Source of the DNA: a bacterium
Lineage (GTDB): Bacteria; Zhuqueibacterota; Zhuqueibacteria; Residuimicrobiales; Krinioviventaceae
Direction: 5' to 3'
Length of the DNA stretch: 64,000 nt
Assembly: GCA_029561455.1 (NCBI GenBank)
Contig: JAKQIY010000085.1
Coordinates: 118,763-182,762, forward strand
A model generated the notes under the pieces. The model was not told the DNA's origin. It was given only the letters and a program-made list of their open reading frames with translations, and ran no database searches. This document shows positions 9,772-18,962 of this stretch, in pieces. The translations under genes and the position numbers were made by a program. Position 1 is the first letter of the stretch; each line of letters starts with the position of its first letter.

Positions 9772-11352
9772 TTATTTACTATCTTTTTTTTCAGGGTCTA
9801 CAATTTTTACCTGACAATCAACTTTTACATTTATAAAGTCAGGGTTCTCTTCTGCCGTATAAATCGATGGGATAATACTAGAATCGACAAACCGTTCCAA
9901 TTTTGCCACCTGGGCCCGGTCTTTCATTTTCAACTCTACTACCATGTGATCCTGAAGCGGGGTTTCTATTTTGGTAATACTAAAAGGACCGATCTCCTGG
10001 TAGGCGCGGGAAAAAGCTTCAATAGTCGAGGTCCAGCGAACCGTTTCCTTGGTCATAGAGTCGATCAAAGCCGTGCTCTTTTTAAGCTCTTTGATCTCAT
10101 TTCTCAGGCTGTCAACCTGGTGAGCTACCGATTTCAAGTCTTTTAATTCATTGTCCAGGTAGGCAGACTGAGCTGTTGCGCTTTTTATAGTAATATTGTT
10201 ATTTATACTCTTGGTAGTAATAAAAAATGCGCTTACAAATAAAAATGCCAATAATAATAAGCCATGCCAACTCACCTTATAAATCGAGGTTTTATCTTTG
10301 ATTCGCGCGGGCAAAAAGTTTTGGTTATAGGGAGTGGTTTGTTTATCATCAATAATTTTTAATGCCAGCGCAATAGCAATGCCATACGATTCCATTTGCG
10401 GAGCATATTGCTCCATATTCATGCCATGGGCAGCGCGGGCGGCGTCAAAACGGATTATATTTAATTCCGGCAACCGTTTTTTAAAATAGACATCGGAATC
10501 AAGACGGATATTTTCGCCAACCAACACTATGTTGTTTAATGAGGAAATATTGCCGGAATCCAGTTCAAACAAGATTTTTGAAAAAGCGGTATCGCAAACG
10601 GTCTCCGAATCGGCGCCTTCGTGAATAGTGGGCAGCACAGAGATGATCTCTTTACCACGCATAAAGAAAATTTTGGTAAAACCTTCCGCAAAAACCATCA
10701 CAGCTGTATGACTGTCGCTGTCGAATTCATAATTTTTACATATTTCATGCGCCAGCACAAATTCTACGGTATCGATCAAAGTGAGGCGCACCGGCGTGGT
10801 GCGGGTCAAAGTGCAAGCTTCATCAAACAGGGCAGCAAGCACCAGTGGATCATCGTGCACCACTGTTAACAGGGAACCGTTTTCCTGCTTTAAATATTTA
10901 ACATTTTCAAACTTGGTATCACTGTCACTGTTTTCATAAAAATCTTTCCAGATCGCCTGCTTGATTTTCTTTTTATTAGTCTCGGTACTATCGGAGATTT
11001 TTTTGTAAAGGGTAAACGAATTGGAAAGATTAAAACCGACTTTGGTTCCCTTGGGAATCATACGGTTGATAATATCAATGACAATATCAATATTGGATTT
11101 ATTGCTGCCGACTGTATCGCTATCGCCTTCCAGGTTACGGGCATTTTCAACATCGATGCCGAACACCTGGCCTTCAATCGCCTGGGACTTGTTATGCTTT
11201 TCGGTCTCCAGGTTTTTATCGCGTTCTTCCAATTGCTCATAGAGTTGAAACGTTTCCAGGGCTTCAACTTCAATTTCTTTACCATTACTGGCAAGTAAAG
11301 CAGTTTTTAACTGGTAATCATCTATGAATATTCCAAGCGCTCTTTTTTTCAT
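9772..11352 (-). CDS. PilM-PilN (GspL-like) fusion protein
   Basis: 526 residues. Residues 1-345 form a cytoplasmic actin-like fold of the PilM/GspL type (opening RALGIFIDDYQLKTALLASN, later LTLIDTVEFVLAHEI and NIVLVGENI). A single transmembrane helix at about 362-380 follows, then a periplasmic coiled coil and a small ferredoxin-like domain (about 400-520), the usual make-up of PilN. In most type IV pili PilM and PilN are separate; here they are one polypeptide, the arrangement seen in GspL of type II secretion. The ATP-binding residues of PilM are not obvious. The gene lies 9 bases after pilT and 1 base before the PilO-like gene, so translation is tightly coupled. Confidence 0.7.
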   Translation of the reverse strand: MKKRALGIFIDDYQLKTALLASNGKEIEVEALETFQLYEQLEERDKNLETEKHNKSQAIEGQVFGIDVENARNLEGDSDTVGSNKSNIDIVIDIINRMIPKGTKVGFNLSNSFTLYKKISDSTETNKKKIKQAIWKDFYENSDSDTKFENVKYLKQENGSLLTVVHDDPLVLAALFDEACTLTRTTPVRLTLIDTVEFVLAHEICKNYEFDSDSHTAVMVFAEGFTKIFFMRGKEIISVLPTIHEGADSETVCDTAFSKILFELDSGNISSLNNIVLVGENIRLDSDVYFKKRLPELNIIRFDAARAAHGMNMEQYAPQMESYGIAIALALKIIDDKQTTPYNQNFLPARIKDKTSIYKVSWHGLLLLAFLFVSAFFITTKSINNNITIKSATAQSAYLDNELKDLKSVAHQVDSLRNEIKELKKSTALIDSMTKETVRWTSTIEAFSRAYQEIGPFSITKIETPLQDHMVVELKMKDRAQVAKLERFVDSSIIPSIYTAEENPDFINVKVDCQVKIVDPEKKDSK

Positions 11353-11361
11353 GATTTTATT

Positions 11362-12564
11362 CTAATTTAATAATTCCTGAATTCGTTTTTTATTGTTGGC
11401 ATAATTGAGAGCCGTTTGTTCCGCAATTACACCTGACTTTGACAACCGTACCAGGTCCTGCTCCAGGGTGACCATGCCAAGTTTGCTGCCTTCGGCGATC
11501 ATCTGGTAAATTTCGGAAATATTTTTATTGCGAATAGCGGCCCGCACCGAACTGGTAACCAGCAACACTTCTTTTGCCAGGGTCAGCTTTGCATCGAGAC
11601 CGGGCACCAGTTTTTGCGAAATAACCACCCGCAACTGGTCGGCCAGGCGTACACGCACACGTTCCTGTTCATTGGTGGGGCATTCGGCAACAATTCTGTC
11701 GATCGTTTCCACCGCCGAACCGGTATGCAGTGTTGAAAAAACTTTGTGGCCGGTATCGGAAATTTCCAGACAGGTCATGATCGTTTCCGGGTCACGCATT
11801 TCGCCCACGACTATAATATCGGGGTCCTGACGCAGGGACTGTACTGCGCCGTCTTTGAACGATAACACATCGCGTCCGACCTCGCGGTGCCGGATGATGC
11901 ACTTTTTCGATTGGTGGATAAATTCTATCGGGTCGCCGATGATTACTATATGGGCATTAACCGTTTGATTATTGGCATCGACAATACTATCCATTGTGGT
12001 GCTTTTACCGGAACCGGTAATACCGGTTAACAACACCAGTCCCTGTTTTTCATGAGAGAGAGAAAGCGACCGGGATATATTTGGATGAAAACCAAGTTTA
12101 GTATAAGGATACACTGTTGAAGAAATGGAACGCATATTCAAAGCCAGGTGACCAAGGTCGATATACATGCTGGCGCGCCAGCGCAGGGTATTTTCCTGAT
12201 CCTGCATTGTGAAGGAAAAATCCATAACCCGGTTTTTCAATAACATTTCGCGTTGTTTGGCGGAGAGTAATGCCATACATAAAATATCTGCATGATCGAT
12301 AGGCCAAAAACCCAATTCATGACGCGGCGCTTTTTTCCCCTGAATGCGGAACCAAATATAATTCTGCGATGAAAAGCCGCCAAACTCTATATCCGATGCT
12401 CCCAGTTTACGCATGACCATCAGGAATTCTTTGTATTTATTTTGTATGGTATAAATTTCCTGCGGCGTCATTTTCTCCACGGTTTCACCGATATAACGCA
12501 GGCGCTCAATACCGTCGGCATGGGGTGGTATCTGGGCTAATATTTTTTCCAGGAGTGCATTCAT
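11362..12564 (-). CDS. pilT: Twitching motility ATPase PilT
   Basis: 400 residues; a hexameric cytoplasmic ATPase that powers pilus retraction. Walker A is GITGSGKS (residues 181-188). The Walker B and Asp-box region reads DPDIIVVGEMRDPETI, followed by the His box STLHTGSA, all typical of PilT. The start ATG overlaps the stop of the sensor gene upstream by four bases (ATGA), so the two are coupled. It is longer at the N-terminus than E. coli-type PilT (about 340-370), where residues 1-75 look like a PAS-like N-domain. A second, GspE/PilB-type ATPase is encoded 2 kb upstream, so the operon has both an extension and a retraction motor. Confidence 0.93.
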   Translation of the reverse strand: MNALLEKILAQIPPHADGIERLRYIGETVEKMTPQEIYTIQNKYKEFLMVMRKLGASDIEFGGFSSQNYIWFRIQGKKAPRHELGFWPIDHADILCMALLSAKQREMLLKNRVMDFSFTMQDQENTLRWRASMYIDLGHLALNMRSISSTVYPYTKLGFHPNISRSLSLSHEKQGLVLLTGITGSGKSTTMDSIVDANNQTVNAHIVIIGDPIEFIHQSKKCIIRHREVGRDVLSFKDGAVQSLRQDPDIIVVGEMRDPETIMTCLEISDTGHKVFSTLHTGSAVETIDRIVAECPTNEQERVRVRLADQLRVVISQKLVPGLDAKLTLAKEVLLVTSSVRAAIRNKNISEIYQMIAEGSKLGMVTLEQDLVRLSKSGVIAEQTALNYANNKKRIQELLN

Positions 12565-13535
12565 AGTTTATTTGTTTGATAATCTGAAAGCCATCTTTCC
12601 TGCATTTCCCTGGATTTTTGATAATCGATTATCTCCAGGGGATCAATTGCGTTGTGTTCTTCGTTGCGATACCGGTTTTCAATTTTAGTCATAATCGAAC
12701 GAATGCGGGCTATATTATTCTGAATACTATCCACTCTTTCAACATAGGTACGACCTTCCTCCTTTAACAATAAATCTGCATTAACCGAAAGGATTGTAAG
12801 TGGATTATTTAACTCATGCTGCAGGGTTCTTAGTATTGTATCGACAAAAATTTGTTTTTCCTTAAATATTTTTTTATTACACGACTCTACCAAAGCATTA
12901 TTTTTTTTGTACATGGAAGCGTTAAGACGGATCAACTCGCTGTTTTGTGAGCGTAAGGTAGTGGCCAGGAAAGATGAAATAAAATAAGCCAGGAAAAACA
13001 AACAGGCGTAAGAGATCAGGGTTATGGTATTTTTTTCAGCAAAAGAAATTATGGTTTGCACTGTTTCCATGTTGAATTGAATACTTTTATATTCGGAAAG
13101 ATACAAGATCACAAACAGGCTGATCAAACTAAGGATACTGGCCCATAAGCCGGCGCCACGCCCCACGGTTATACTGGAGGTTAATATGGGGATAAGATAT
13201 AACCAGATCAATGGGCTTTCCGGACCGTCGGTCATAAAAATGACCATTGAAAAAATCGAAATATCCAGGAAATTGTGAAACAGAATATACAAATTGTTCA
13301 GTTTAAAATTATCCAGCCAAAAACTATAAGCCATGTTCAGGATCATAATCCCGATCAAAGTATAAATGAATGTATATTGCGGGAATTCCTGCTTTTTAAT
13401 TGCCATTTGGATAATTCCAACCGATAAAAAACTGATCGTGGAAAACCAGCGCACATAATTCCACCACTTGAGCGCGGTTGTCAGATTTTTATTATCCGTG
13501 CCGGTAATTCCGGGAGTATTTATCATGGTATTCAA
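12561..13535 (-). CDS. Membrane sensor with a DHp (H-box) helix but no kinase catalytic domain
   Basis: 324 residues. Roughly residues 25-195 form five or six hydrophobic helices. A coiled stretch then leads to a DHp helix with the phospho-acceptor signature LQHELNNPLTIL (His240) and the second DHp helix (RVDSIQNNIARIRSIMTKIE). The protein ends about 85 residues after the His. The HATPase domain (N, G1, F and G2 boxes) is absent, and the stop is real because pilT starts on top of it (ATGA). It is co-transcribed with a response regulator upstream, so it may be phosphorylated by another kinase or act as a phosphatase or docking partner. It is not a truncated fragment caused by a visible frameshift. 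Confidence 0.7.
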   Translation of the reverse strand: MNTMINTPGITGTDNKNLTTALKWWNYVRWFSTISFLSVGIIQMAIKKQEFPQYTFIYTLIGIMILNMAYSFWLDNFKLNNLYILFHNFLDISIFSMVIFMTDGPESPLIWLYLIPILTSSITVGRGAGLWASILSLISLFVILYLSEYKSIQFNMETVQTIISFAEKNTITLISYACLFFLAYFISSFLATTLRSQNSELIRLNASMYKKNNALVESCNKKIFKEKQIFVDTILRTLQHELNNPLTILSVNADLLLKEEGRTYVERVDSIQNNIARIRSIMTKIENRYRNEEHNAIDPLEIIDYQKSREMQERWLSDYQTNKL

Positions 13536-13567
13536 GGGGCAATCCTTAATAAAAATGCCAGATTCCG

Positions 13568-14473
13568 TTAATACAAAACGCCATCAACCGGAGTTTTTAA
13601 CTGGCGCACTTCCTCGTTCATACGGGCAACCCGTTCACAGGTAACCATAAATTTTTTCGACATGCCGAGGATAGTATTAGCTGCATAACGTAACGCCAGA
13701 GATTTATTGGCCTGCAAATATTGAGAAAAATCTTTTTTATTAATAATAATAACCTCAAATTCCGCTTCCGATTTCAACAACAACATAAAATTGGTTTGAC
13801 CGGATAAAAAAACCGAAGACTCACCAATCGAATCGCCCGACTTTAAAAACCCGATCACACTGTTACGGTACCAGCAGGACAGGGTGCCCTTTTTAATTAT
13901 AACCAGTTCGCGGGTAGCGTCCATAATAAAATTATCACCTGCCGCTATGGTCTTTCTTTTACCCATTGCCAGTATCTCTTTAATATTTTTATCCGGCATG
14001 TTTAAAAATATGCCCGGAATAAAATTAAAGATAGTATCGGACTCGTAAGCATCGGTAACCGGTATTTCCGGAATTTTAGCCTTGGGCGTTTCCGGCGCAG
14101 GCGTTGCTTCCTTGTTAAAAAACTTGTTGATATTATCAACCAGATTTTTGGCCAGGCCTGGTTTGGTAACAAATTCATTGGCTCCGGCTTTGAGGGCTTT
14201 TTGAGAAAAATTCTGACCGCTAAAGCCTGTAAATGCAATTATATAGGTGCTGATGGACTGAACGCGCAATTTATTAATAATATCGAGGCCGTTCATTTTT
14301 CCCGGCAAAACAAGATCGACCAGGGCAAGATCAAAATTCTTGTTTTTTGCTTTATTAATCGCATCATCACCATCGGCTGCAGTTACAACTTCATAGCCTT
14401 CCAACCGTAATAACTCGGCCGAAGTTTCCCGCAACTCCTTCTCATCATCCACTATTAATATTTTATACATCAC
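13568..14473 (-). CDS. Response regulator with C-terminal cyclic-nucleotide-binding-like domain
   Basis: 301 residues. The receiver domain (1-120) has the acidic pair D9/D10, phospho-acceptor Asp53 (LALVDLVLPG), Thr82 and Lys104. After a Pro-rich linker, a cNMP-binding-like beta barrel spans about 150-275 (MPDKNIKEILAMGKRKTIAA ... GTLSCWYRNSVIGFLKSGDS). The phosphate cassette reads IGESSVFLSGQTN: it keeps the Gly-Glu but lacks the Arg that normally binds the cyclic phosphate, so ligand binding is doubtful. There is no DNA-binding domain. Its place between pilB and the half-kinase gene suggests control of the pilus motors by protein contact. Confidence 0.8.
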   Translation of the reverse strand: MMYKILIVDDEKELRETSAELLRLEGYEVVTAADGDDAINKAKNKNFDLALVDLVLPGKMNGLDIINKLRVQSISTYIIAFTGFSGQNFSQKALKAGANEFVTKPGLAKNLVDNINKFFNKEATPAPETPKAKIPEIPVTDAYESDTIFNFIPGIFLNMPDKNIKEILAMGKRKTIAAGDNFIMDATRELVIIKKGTLSCWYRNSVIGFLKSGDSIGESSVFLSGQTNFMLLLKSEAEFEVIIINKKDFSQYLQANKSLALRYAANTILGMSKKFMVTCERVARMNEEVRQLKTPVDGVLY

Positions 14474-14495
14474 GAACCTCGTTTTAAAGAATCAT

Positions 14496-16280
14496 TTATT
14501 CCATTGTTGCCGCTACAACTTCTTCCATACAGGCACGCCCGTCGAGCACTCTTTTTCTCGCGGCAGCGCGCAGGGAAACCATTCCATATTTCAAAGCGCA
14601 TTCCCGGATCGCATCTTCATCCAGATCATCGGAAGACTGGAGAATGTGTTTACGAATATCCACAGTAAACGGCAGTACTTCATGTATAGCAACCCGGCCA
14701 GCGTAACCTTTTTTACAGCTATCGCATCCAACCGGTTTATAAAATGTATGAGTTTGAATTTCCTGTTCTGTAAAACCAATAGATAGGGCAAAGTCTTTAT
14801 CCACTTTTGGAATAGGTTGCTTGCACTTGTTACACAGAGTGCGCATAAGCCGCTGGGCAACAACCAGGTTAATGGCATAGGCCAGCAAAAATGGCTCGAT
14901 GCCCATTTTATATAATCGCGAAATAACACTTACCGCATCATTGGTATGCAGAGTAGAAAAGGTAAGATGACCGGTGTTTGCCAGTTTAATAGCAATTTCG
15001 GCGGTTTTGCTGTCACGAATTTCACCCACCATAACAATATCCGGGTCGTGCCGCAAAATAGCGCGAATGGCTTGGTCAAAGTTCATTTTAGCGCCGATCT
15101 TTAACTGCCGGGCGCCTTTAATATTATATTCCACCGGATCTTCAACCGTTAAAACATTCACCTCGGTAGATATGACCTGGTGCAGCGCCGCTACCAGCGT
15201 GGTACTTTTTCCGCTACCGGTTGGCCCGGTAAGGATAACCATCCCCTGTGGTTTTCTGATTGCTTTTAAAAATTCTTCTTTGGCAAAGCCGTCAAATCCC
15301 AGTTTATCAAGATCGGTTATCACTTTACGGTCATCCAGAACGCGGATAACCACGCTTTCATATTTCCTGGTAAAAGCGCTGGAAACAATTGGTACAATGG
15401 AAACACGGAAGCGGATCAGGTAATGATCAATTTCGCGTTGTATAAAACCATCCTGCGCGATATCCCATTCAAAGCGGTCTACATTCCTGGTTCTGTCTTT
15501 AACCACAGCCAAAAACGCCTCCGGCTTGACGCCTTCCTGCTTGTGCCACAAAGCCAGGCGGCCGTCAACGCGGAAATGGATCTCGGTTACATTGCCTTCT
15601 TTGGGAATAATGTGAATATCGCTGGCGCCTTTGTGCACGGCTTCAATCAAACAGCCTTCAAACAGGTTAACCAATAAACTCTTGTTGATAGCCGCGGTCA
15701 ATTCATCCTCATCGAGCGCCTTTTCTTCATCTTCATTCTCGGTGAGCGATATTTCCTGGTTGGCTTCTTTTAAATTTTCCAGGAACTGGTTTTCATTCGG
15801 CAGAGCTTTGTGCAATATTTCTTCAACATCTTCCAACTTGCCATACGCCAGTTCGAAACGTTTAAAACCGGCCTGCCTGATAACCCGGTCGATTTCACGG
15901 TCAGTGGGATCCGGAGTGATGAATATGGTTATTTCATTATTTTTTTCACTGTACCCAAAGGGAAGTATTTTTTTGTTAACAAAAGCATCCTGGCTCGATT
16001 GCGGCAACGATTCATACATATCGCGGATGAATTTAAGCCATCCTTCGGATACTGATGTACCATCGATCTTGATCTCCCTGAAAGCGTACACCCGGCAAAA
16101 CGCCTGGTACACTTTATGACGGTCATAGCCCAGTTCCTGGATCAACACATTTTCCAGGCTCAGCTTTTTATCCGATTTAGAGATAATTTCATATGCTTTA
16201 CTCAAGTCCTGCTTGGAAAACAGCCCTTCATTAGTGAGCATTTCCACAACAGTATTTGGTATATGCGTATTAGCTATCAT
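14496..16280 (-). CDS. pilB: Type IV pilus / type II secretion assembly ATPase (PilB/GspE)
   Basis: 594 residues; a hexameric cytoplasmic ATPase that drives pilus extension. It has an N-terminal GspE-N domain (about 1-160), an acidic linker (180-195) and the motor domain. Walker A is GPTGSGKS (352-359), the Walker B and Asp box is DIVMVGEIRD (about 414-423), and the His box is STLHTND. A zinc-binding loop carries Cys483, Cys486, Cys519 and Cys522, with the family's GYAGRVAIHEVL after it. Length and domain order are normal for PilB. It is followed by the response regulator gene and preceded at 12 bases by pilC. Confidence 0.95.
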   Translation of the reverse strand: MIANTHIPNTVVEMLTNEGLFSKQDLSKAYEIISKSDKKLSLENVLIQELGYDRHKVYQAFCRVYAFREIKIDGTSVSEGWLKFIRDMYESLPQSSQDAFVNKKILPFGYSEKNNEITIFITPDPTDREIDRVIRQAGFKRFELAYGKLEDVEEILHKALPNENQFLENLKEANQEISLTENEDEEKALDEDELTAAINKSLLVNLFEGCLIEAVHKGASDIHIIPKEGNVTEIHFRVDGRLALWHKQEGVKPEAFLAVVKDRTRNVDRFEWDIAQDGFIQREIDHYLIRFRVSIVPIVSSAFTRKYESVVIRVLDDRKVITDLDKLGFDGFAKEEFLKAIRKPQGMVILTGPTGSGKSTTLVAALHQVISTEVNVLTVEDPVEYNIKGARQLKIGAKMNFDQAIRAILRHDPDIVMVGEIRDSKTAEIAIKLANTGHLTFSTLHTNDAVSVISRLYKMGIEPFLLAYAINLVVAQRLMRTLCNKCKQPIPKVDKDFALSIGFTEQEIQTHTFYKPVGCDSCKKGYAGRVAIHEVLPFTVDIRKHILQSSDDLDEDAIRECALKYGMVSLRAAARKRVLDGRACMEEVVAATME

Positions 16281-16292
16281 AGTTCACCTTCC

Positions 16293-17639
16293 TCACATTC
16301 CCAATCCCGGCATTTTCGGGGAAAACACGGCGGTTTCCGACGAAACGACAGTTAATAAAGTCATCACCAACATAATGATCAGAGCAACAAATACCTGAAT
16401 CCAGTCGACGATTGCCTGTAACTTGTATTTGGATTCTTTTTCATAATATCGGGCAATTTGCAGACTGACCTTTTTTAAAGTGCCCGATTCGGCTCCGGTA
16501 TTGAACCGGGTTAACGCATTATCTGTAAAAATATTAGCTTGTTTCAACGATTCAACAAATCCTTTACCTTCACGCACCATCATCGGGATGGTGACCTCTT
16601 TGATCTGTTTTTCCATATATTTATTATTACACGCCTCGGCGGCGGTGCGAATGACTTCAATATTTTCCCCGGAACCGCTGTACATGGAATTAAATACGCG
16701 GCAAAAAATTTCAATTGCGGTTTTATGCAATATTGGCCCAATAATGGGTACTTTAATGGACAATCTTCCAACAACAATCTGCCCCTTTTTGGTCATTGCC
16801 AGCCTGAACAGAATAATTGGCGGCACAATTAAAGCGATTAAAATCAGCAATATATTATTGGTTAAAAAATGGCTCAAATCCAGGCTGGCCTGAGTCATGG
16901 GGGGTAATTCGGCGCCAAAGCTGGCAAACATTTCCGCAGTTTCGGGGAAAATGTAACCAATATAAAATATAACAGCGCCCAACAGCACAAACATGGTTAT
17001 AGTCGGCATTAACAAAGCGCTGCGAATGCTCTTTTTAAACTCGTGCGTTCTTTCCAGAAAAATAGCGGTATTTTCATAAACTTCGGCCATGTTGCCGCTT
17101 TTGGAAGCCACACCCAGCATTTTTGCCGGGAACCTGCCAATATAATCGGCCTGACGGTTGAATACCTCTTCACCATCCTTGCCGTCTTTTAAATCGGAAA
17201 GGATCTCCTTGATCACTTTTTTCATGGACTTGTTGGTAATGTCGGATTCCAGCAGCGTTAAAATTTCATCAAACGGCAGTTTTTCACGCAGTAAATCTGC
17301 GGATAAGCGGATAAAAGTTATCACATCGGCCTGCGGCGGTTTTAAGCGTAAATCGATCAGGCTTTTTTCAACATGGACTTCATCAAAGCCCATGCGCCGC
17401 AGAGCGAGGTCAACTTCTTCTTTGGAAAAGGCTTCCTGTTCCCCGCGAATGAGAGTACCGGCTTGTTTGCGAACACGGTACAGATAAATTTCTTTTTTTT
17501 GTATGGAAGAAAGAGTAAATCCCTTTTGCCGGGCTAATAAAGCAATTCGAGACTTGGCCTCGTTTTTATTCTTTGCTTCTATGTAGCCGGTAATACGTTT
17601 TTGTTGTGGCGTTAAACCGGTGTATCTAAATTCTGCCAT
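16293..17639 (-). CDS. pilC: Inner-membrane platform protein PilC/GspF
   Basis: 448 residues with the two-copy T2SSF layout. A cytoplasmic N-terminal region (about 1-110, including an FRYTGLTPQQKR start) is followed by a first helical bundle with membrane helices near 200-225 and 250-280, and a second bundle ending in a C-terminal membrane helix (about 410-435). Family motifs are visible: PFDEILTLLESD, FPAKMLGVASKSGNMAEVYE in the first copy and NTGAESGTLKKVSLQIARYYE in the second. It anchors the PilB and PilT motors and receives pilins. The gene follows the pilin terminator and starts the main pilus operon. Confidence 0.93.
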   Translation of the reverse strand: MAEFRYTGLTPQQKRITGYIEAKNKNEAKSRIALLARQKGFTLSSIQKKEIYLYRVRKQAGTLIRGEQEAFSKEEVDLALRRMGFDEVHVEKSLIDLRLKPPQADVITFIRLSADLLREKLPFDEILTLLESDITNKSMKKVIKEILSDLKDGKDGEEVFNRQADYIGRFPAKMLGVASKSGNMAEVYENTAIFLERTHEFKKSIRSALLMPTITMFVLLGAVIFYIGYIFPETAEMFASFGAELPPMTQASLDLSHFLTNNILLILIALIVPPIILFRLAMTKKGQIVVGRLSIKVPIIGPILHKTAIEIFCRVFNSMYSGSGENIEVIRTAAEACNNKYMEKQIKEVTIPMMVREGKGFVESLKQANIFTDNALTRFNTGAESGTLKKVSLQIARYYEKESKYKLQAIVDWIQVFVALIIMLVMTLLTVVSSETAVFSPKMPGLGM

Positions 17640-17676
17640 CTTTCTTCTCTGATTAAACCTTTATTTATTCTCTCTT

Positions 17677-17776
17677 TAACAAAACGGGCCCAAATTTGTG
17701 TTGGGCCCGTAATTCGTTTTTTACTCGTTGCAATTCAAAATGAATTCCTTTATAGTACAGGTAATTTGGCCTGTAT
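17677..17776 (-). terminator. Double hairpin in the pilin 3' region: intrinsic terminator / stabiliser
   Basis: On the minus strand, 157 bases after the pilin stop, a perfect 10-bp stem (ACGGGCCCAA, 17701-17710 with 17684-17693, 7-base loop) is followed by TTTGTT. A second stem lies nearer the gene (12 bp around 17750-17761 and 17770-17781, one G-T pair). Together they would let the abundant pilin mRNA end or be protected here, while some read-through supplies pilC and the operon. Confidence 0.75.
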
Positions 17777-17867
17777 TATAATTGCTTGAAAAATTTGTGA
17801 CCAACTTTTTTTCATCAAGCCCAATTAGAGTATTAAACTGTAACATCCAGCTTGTGCGGTATTAGTA

Positions 17868-18296
17868 TTATTCGCCTGCAGCAACCTTGGTTATTGTGGT
17901 ATTGGTTATGCTGTTCGGGCCGATTGCCATTTGTACCTGGCAAACATTGCCGTCTTTATCTTTGTAAGAACCAACGCCTTGTAATGTCACAGCATCACCG
18001 GAACCGGCAGTAGCAATGGTAAATGTACCGTTTTCATTACTGTATTCGGAGGTTCCGGTAGCTACCGGTGACATGTGTTCCAGGCCTAATCCATCAAACT
18101 GATTGCCGCCGCCGCCCATGCCGGTCGGTTTTACATAGTATTGTTGTGCGCGGGCTGCCATATTCATAAGATCATTGATAACTGCTTCCTGATTCGATGC
18201 AGCTGCCGAAGTTCCGAATGTCTGAATACCTACTACTACCGCGATACCGACGATAATAACACTTAATACGATGAGTAAAAGTTGTTGTTGACCCAT
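17868..18296 (-). CDS. Putative major pilin (non-canonical signal)
   Basis: 142 residues, opening MGQQQLLLIVLSVIIVGIAV: a two-residue Met-Gly leader, then a polar patch and a long hydrophobic helix. The helix continues into SAAASNQEAVINDLMNMAAR, the amphipathic second half of a pilin N-helix, and a small Gly-rich globular domain. The prepilin consensus (Phe at +1, Glu at +5) is missing, although cleavage after Gly2 is imaginable. A strong AAAGGAG site lies before the ATG, the gene is monocistronic with its own hairpins, and it heads the pilus operon, all consistent with the abundant structural subunit. The family call is by topology and context. Confidence 0.65.
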   Translation of the reverse strand: MGQQQLLLIVLSVIIVGIAVVVGIQTFGTSAAASNQEAVINDLMNMAARAQQYYVKPTGMGGGGNQFDGLGLEHMSPVATGTSEYSNENGTFTIATAGSGDAVTLQGVGSYKDKDGNVCQVQMAIGPNSITNTTITKVAAGE

Positions 18297-18962
18297 GATG
18301 AACTCCTTTGTAATTAATTAATAAGTTAATTAGGTACGATTTTAATAGTCGTGCATTATTATTTTGCTTACACACCTTGTTATTCAAACATTATGCCAAA
18401 ATTTAAATTACCATTTGGAATTTTACATTTTTATACATAGCTGTTTTTAAACAACTTACACAAACAGCATTTTTGGTAATTTTTTATTGCATTTCTGAAA
18501 TTGAATAATTATTACCCAAGTGGGACAAAAGAAGTATCAATTACCGCCCAGGTGTGCACTTTAGGCAACACTTGACCATGCTTTTAATGAAAAAATACCG
18601 GTAAATTTTAAAATGGGGAAAAACGCTGTTTAAAAAGGGTGCTTTTTGAGTATTTCAGGCAACAAAAAGTCGCTGCTATGCAAATATTTTAACATAAAGC
18701 CCATACCGGGGTGACAACTTTATACAATATTGTGACAAATATGAAACAAAATTTTTAAAATGCGACTTGAAATACCCAATTTTGAGAATAAACATCACAC
18801 TCACCACAGTTATAAAATTGATCGGTTGCTGAAAAATCATACCTTAAAAAACAATCTCCAATTCATCTTTAAGCAATTAAAAGCGCCGCAGTAGAAATTT
18901 CAATAAAAGGGTTGATTCGTTGCCAAAAAATTATTAAGTTATAATCTTTAAAAGGAGTTATA
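18297..18962. other. 666-bp divergent intergenic region between the pilin gene and porX
   Basis: AT-rich sequence with the promoters of two divergent genes. Near the pilin I see only its ribosome-binding site (18297-18306, minus strand). Near porX a TATAAT (18940-18945) lies so close to the ribosome-binding site that it would leave an 11-base leader. I found no sigma-54 site and no open frame worth calling. A small RNA could hide here but nothing marks one. Confidence 0.35.

Noticed and set aside
18940..18957. TATAAT as the porX -10 box
   Set aside because: Only 23 bases before the TTG start and next to the ribosome-binding site, with no -35 at proper spacing; likely chance in AT-rich DNA.
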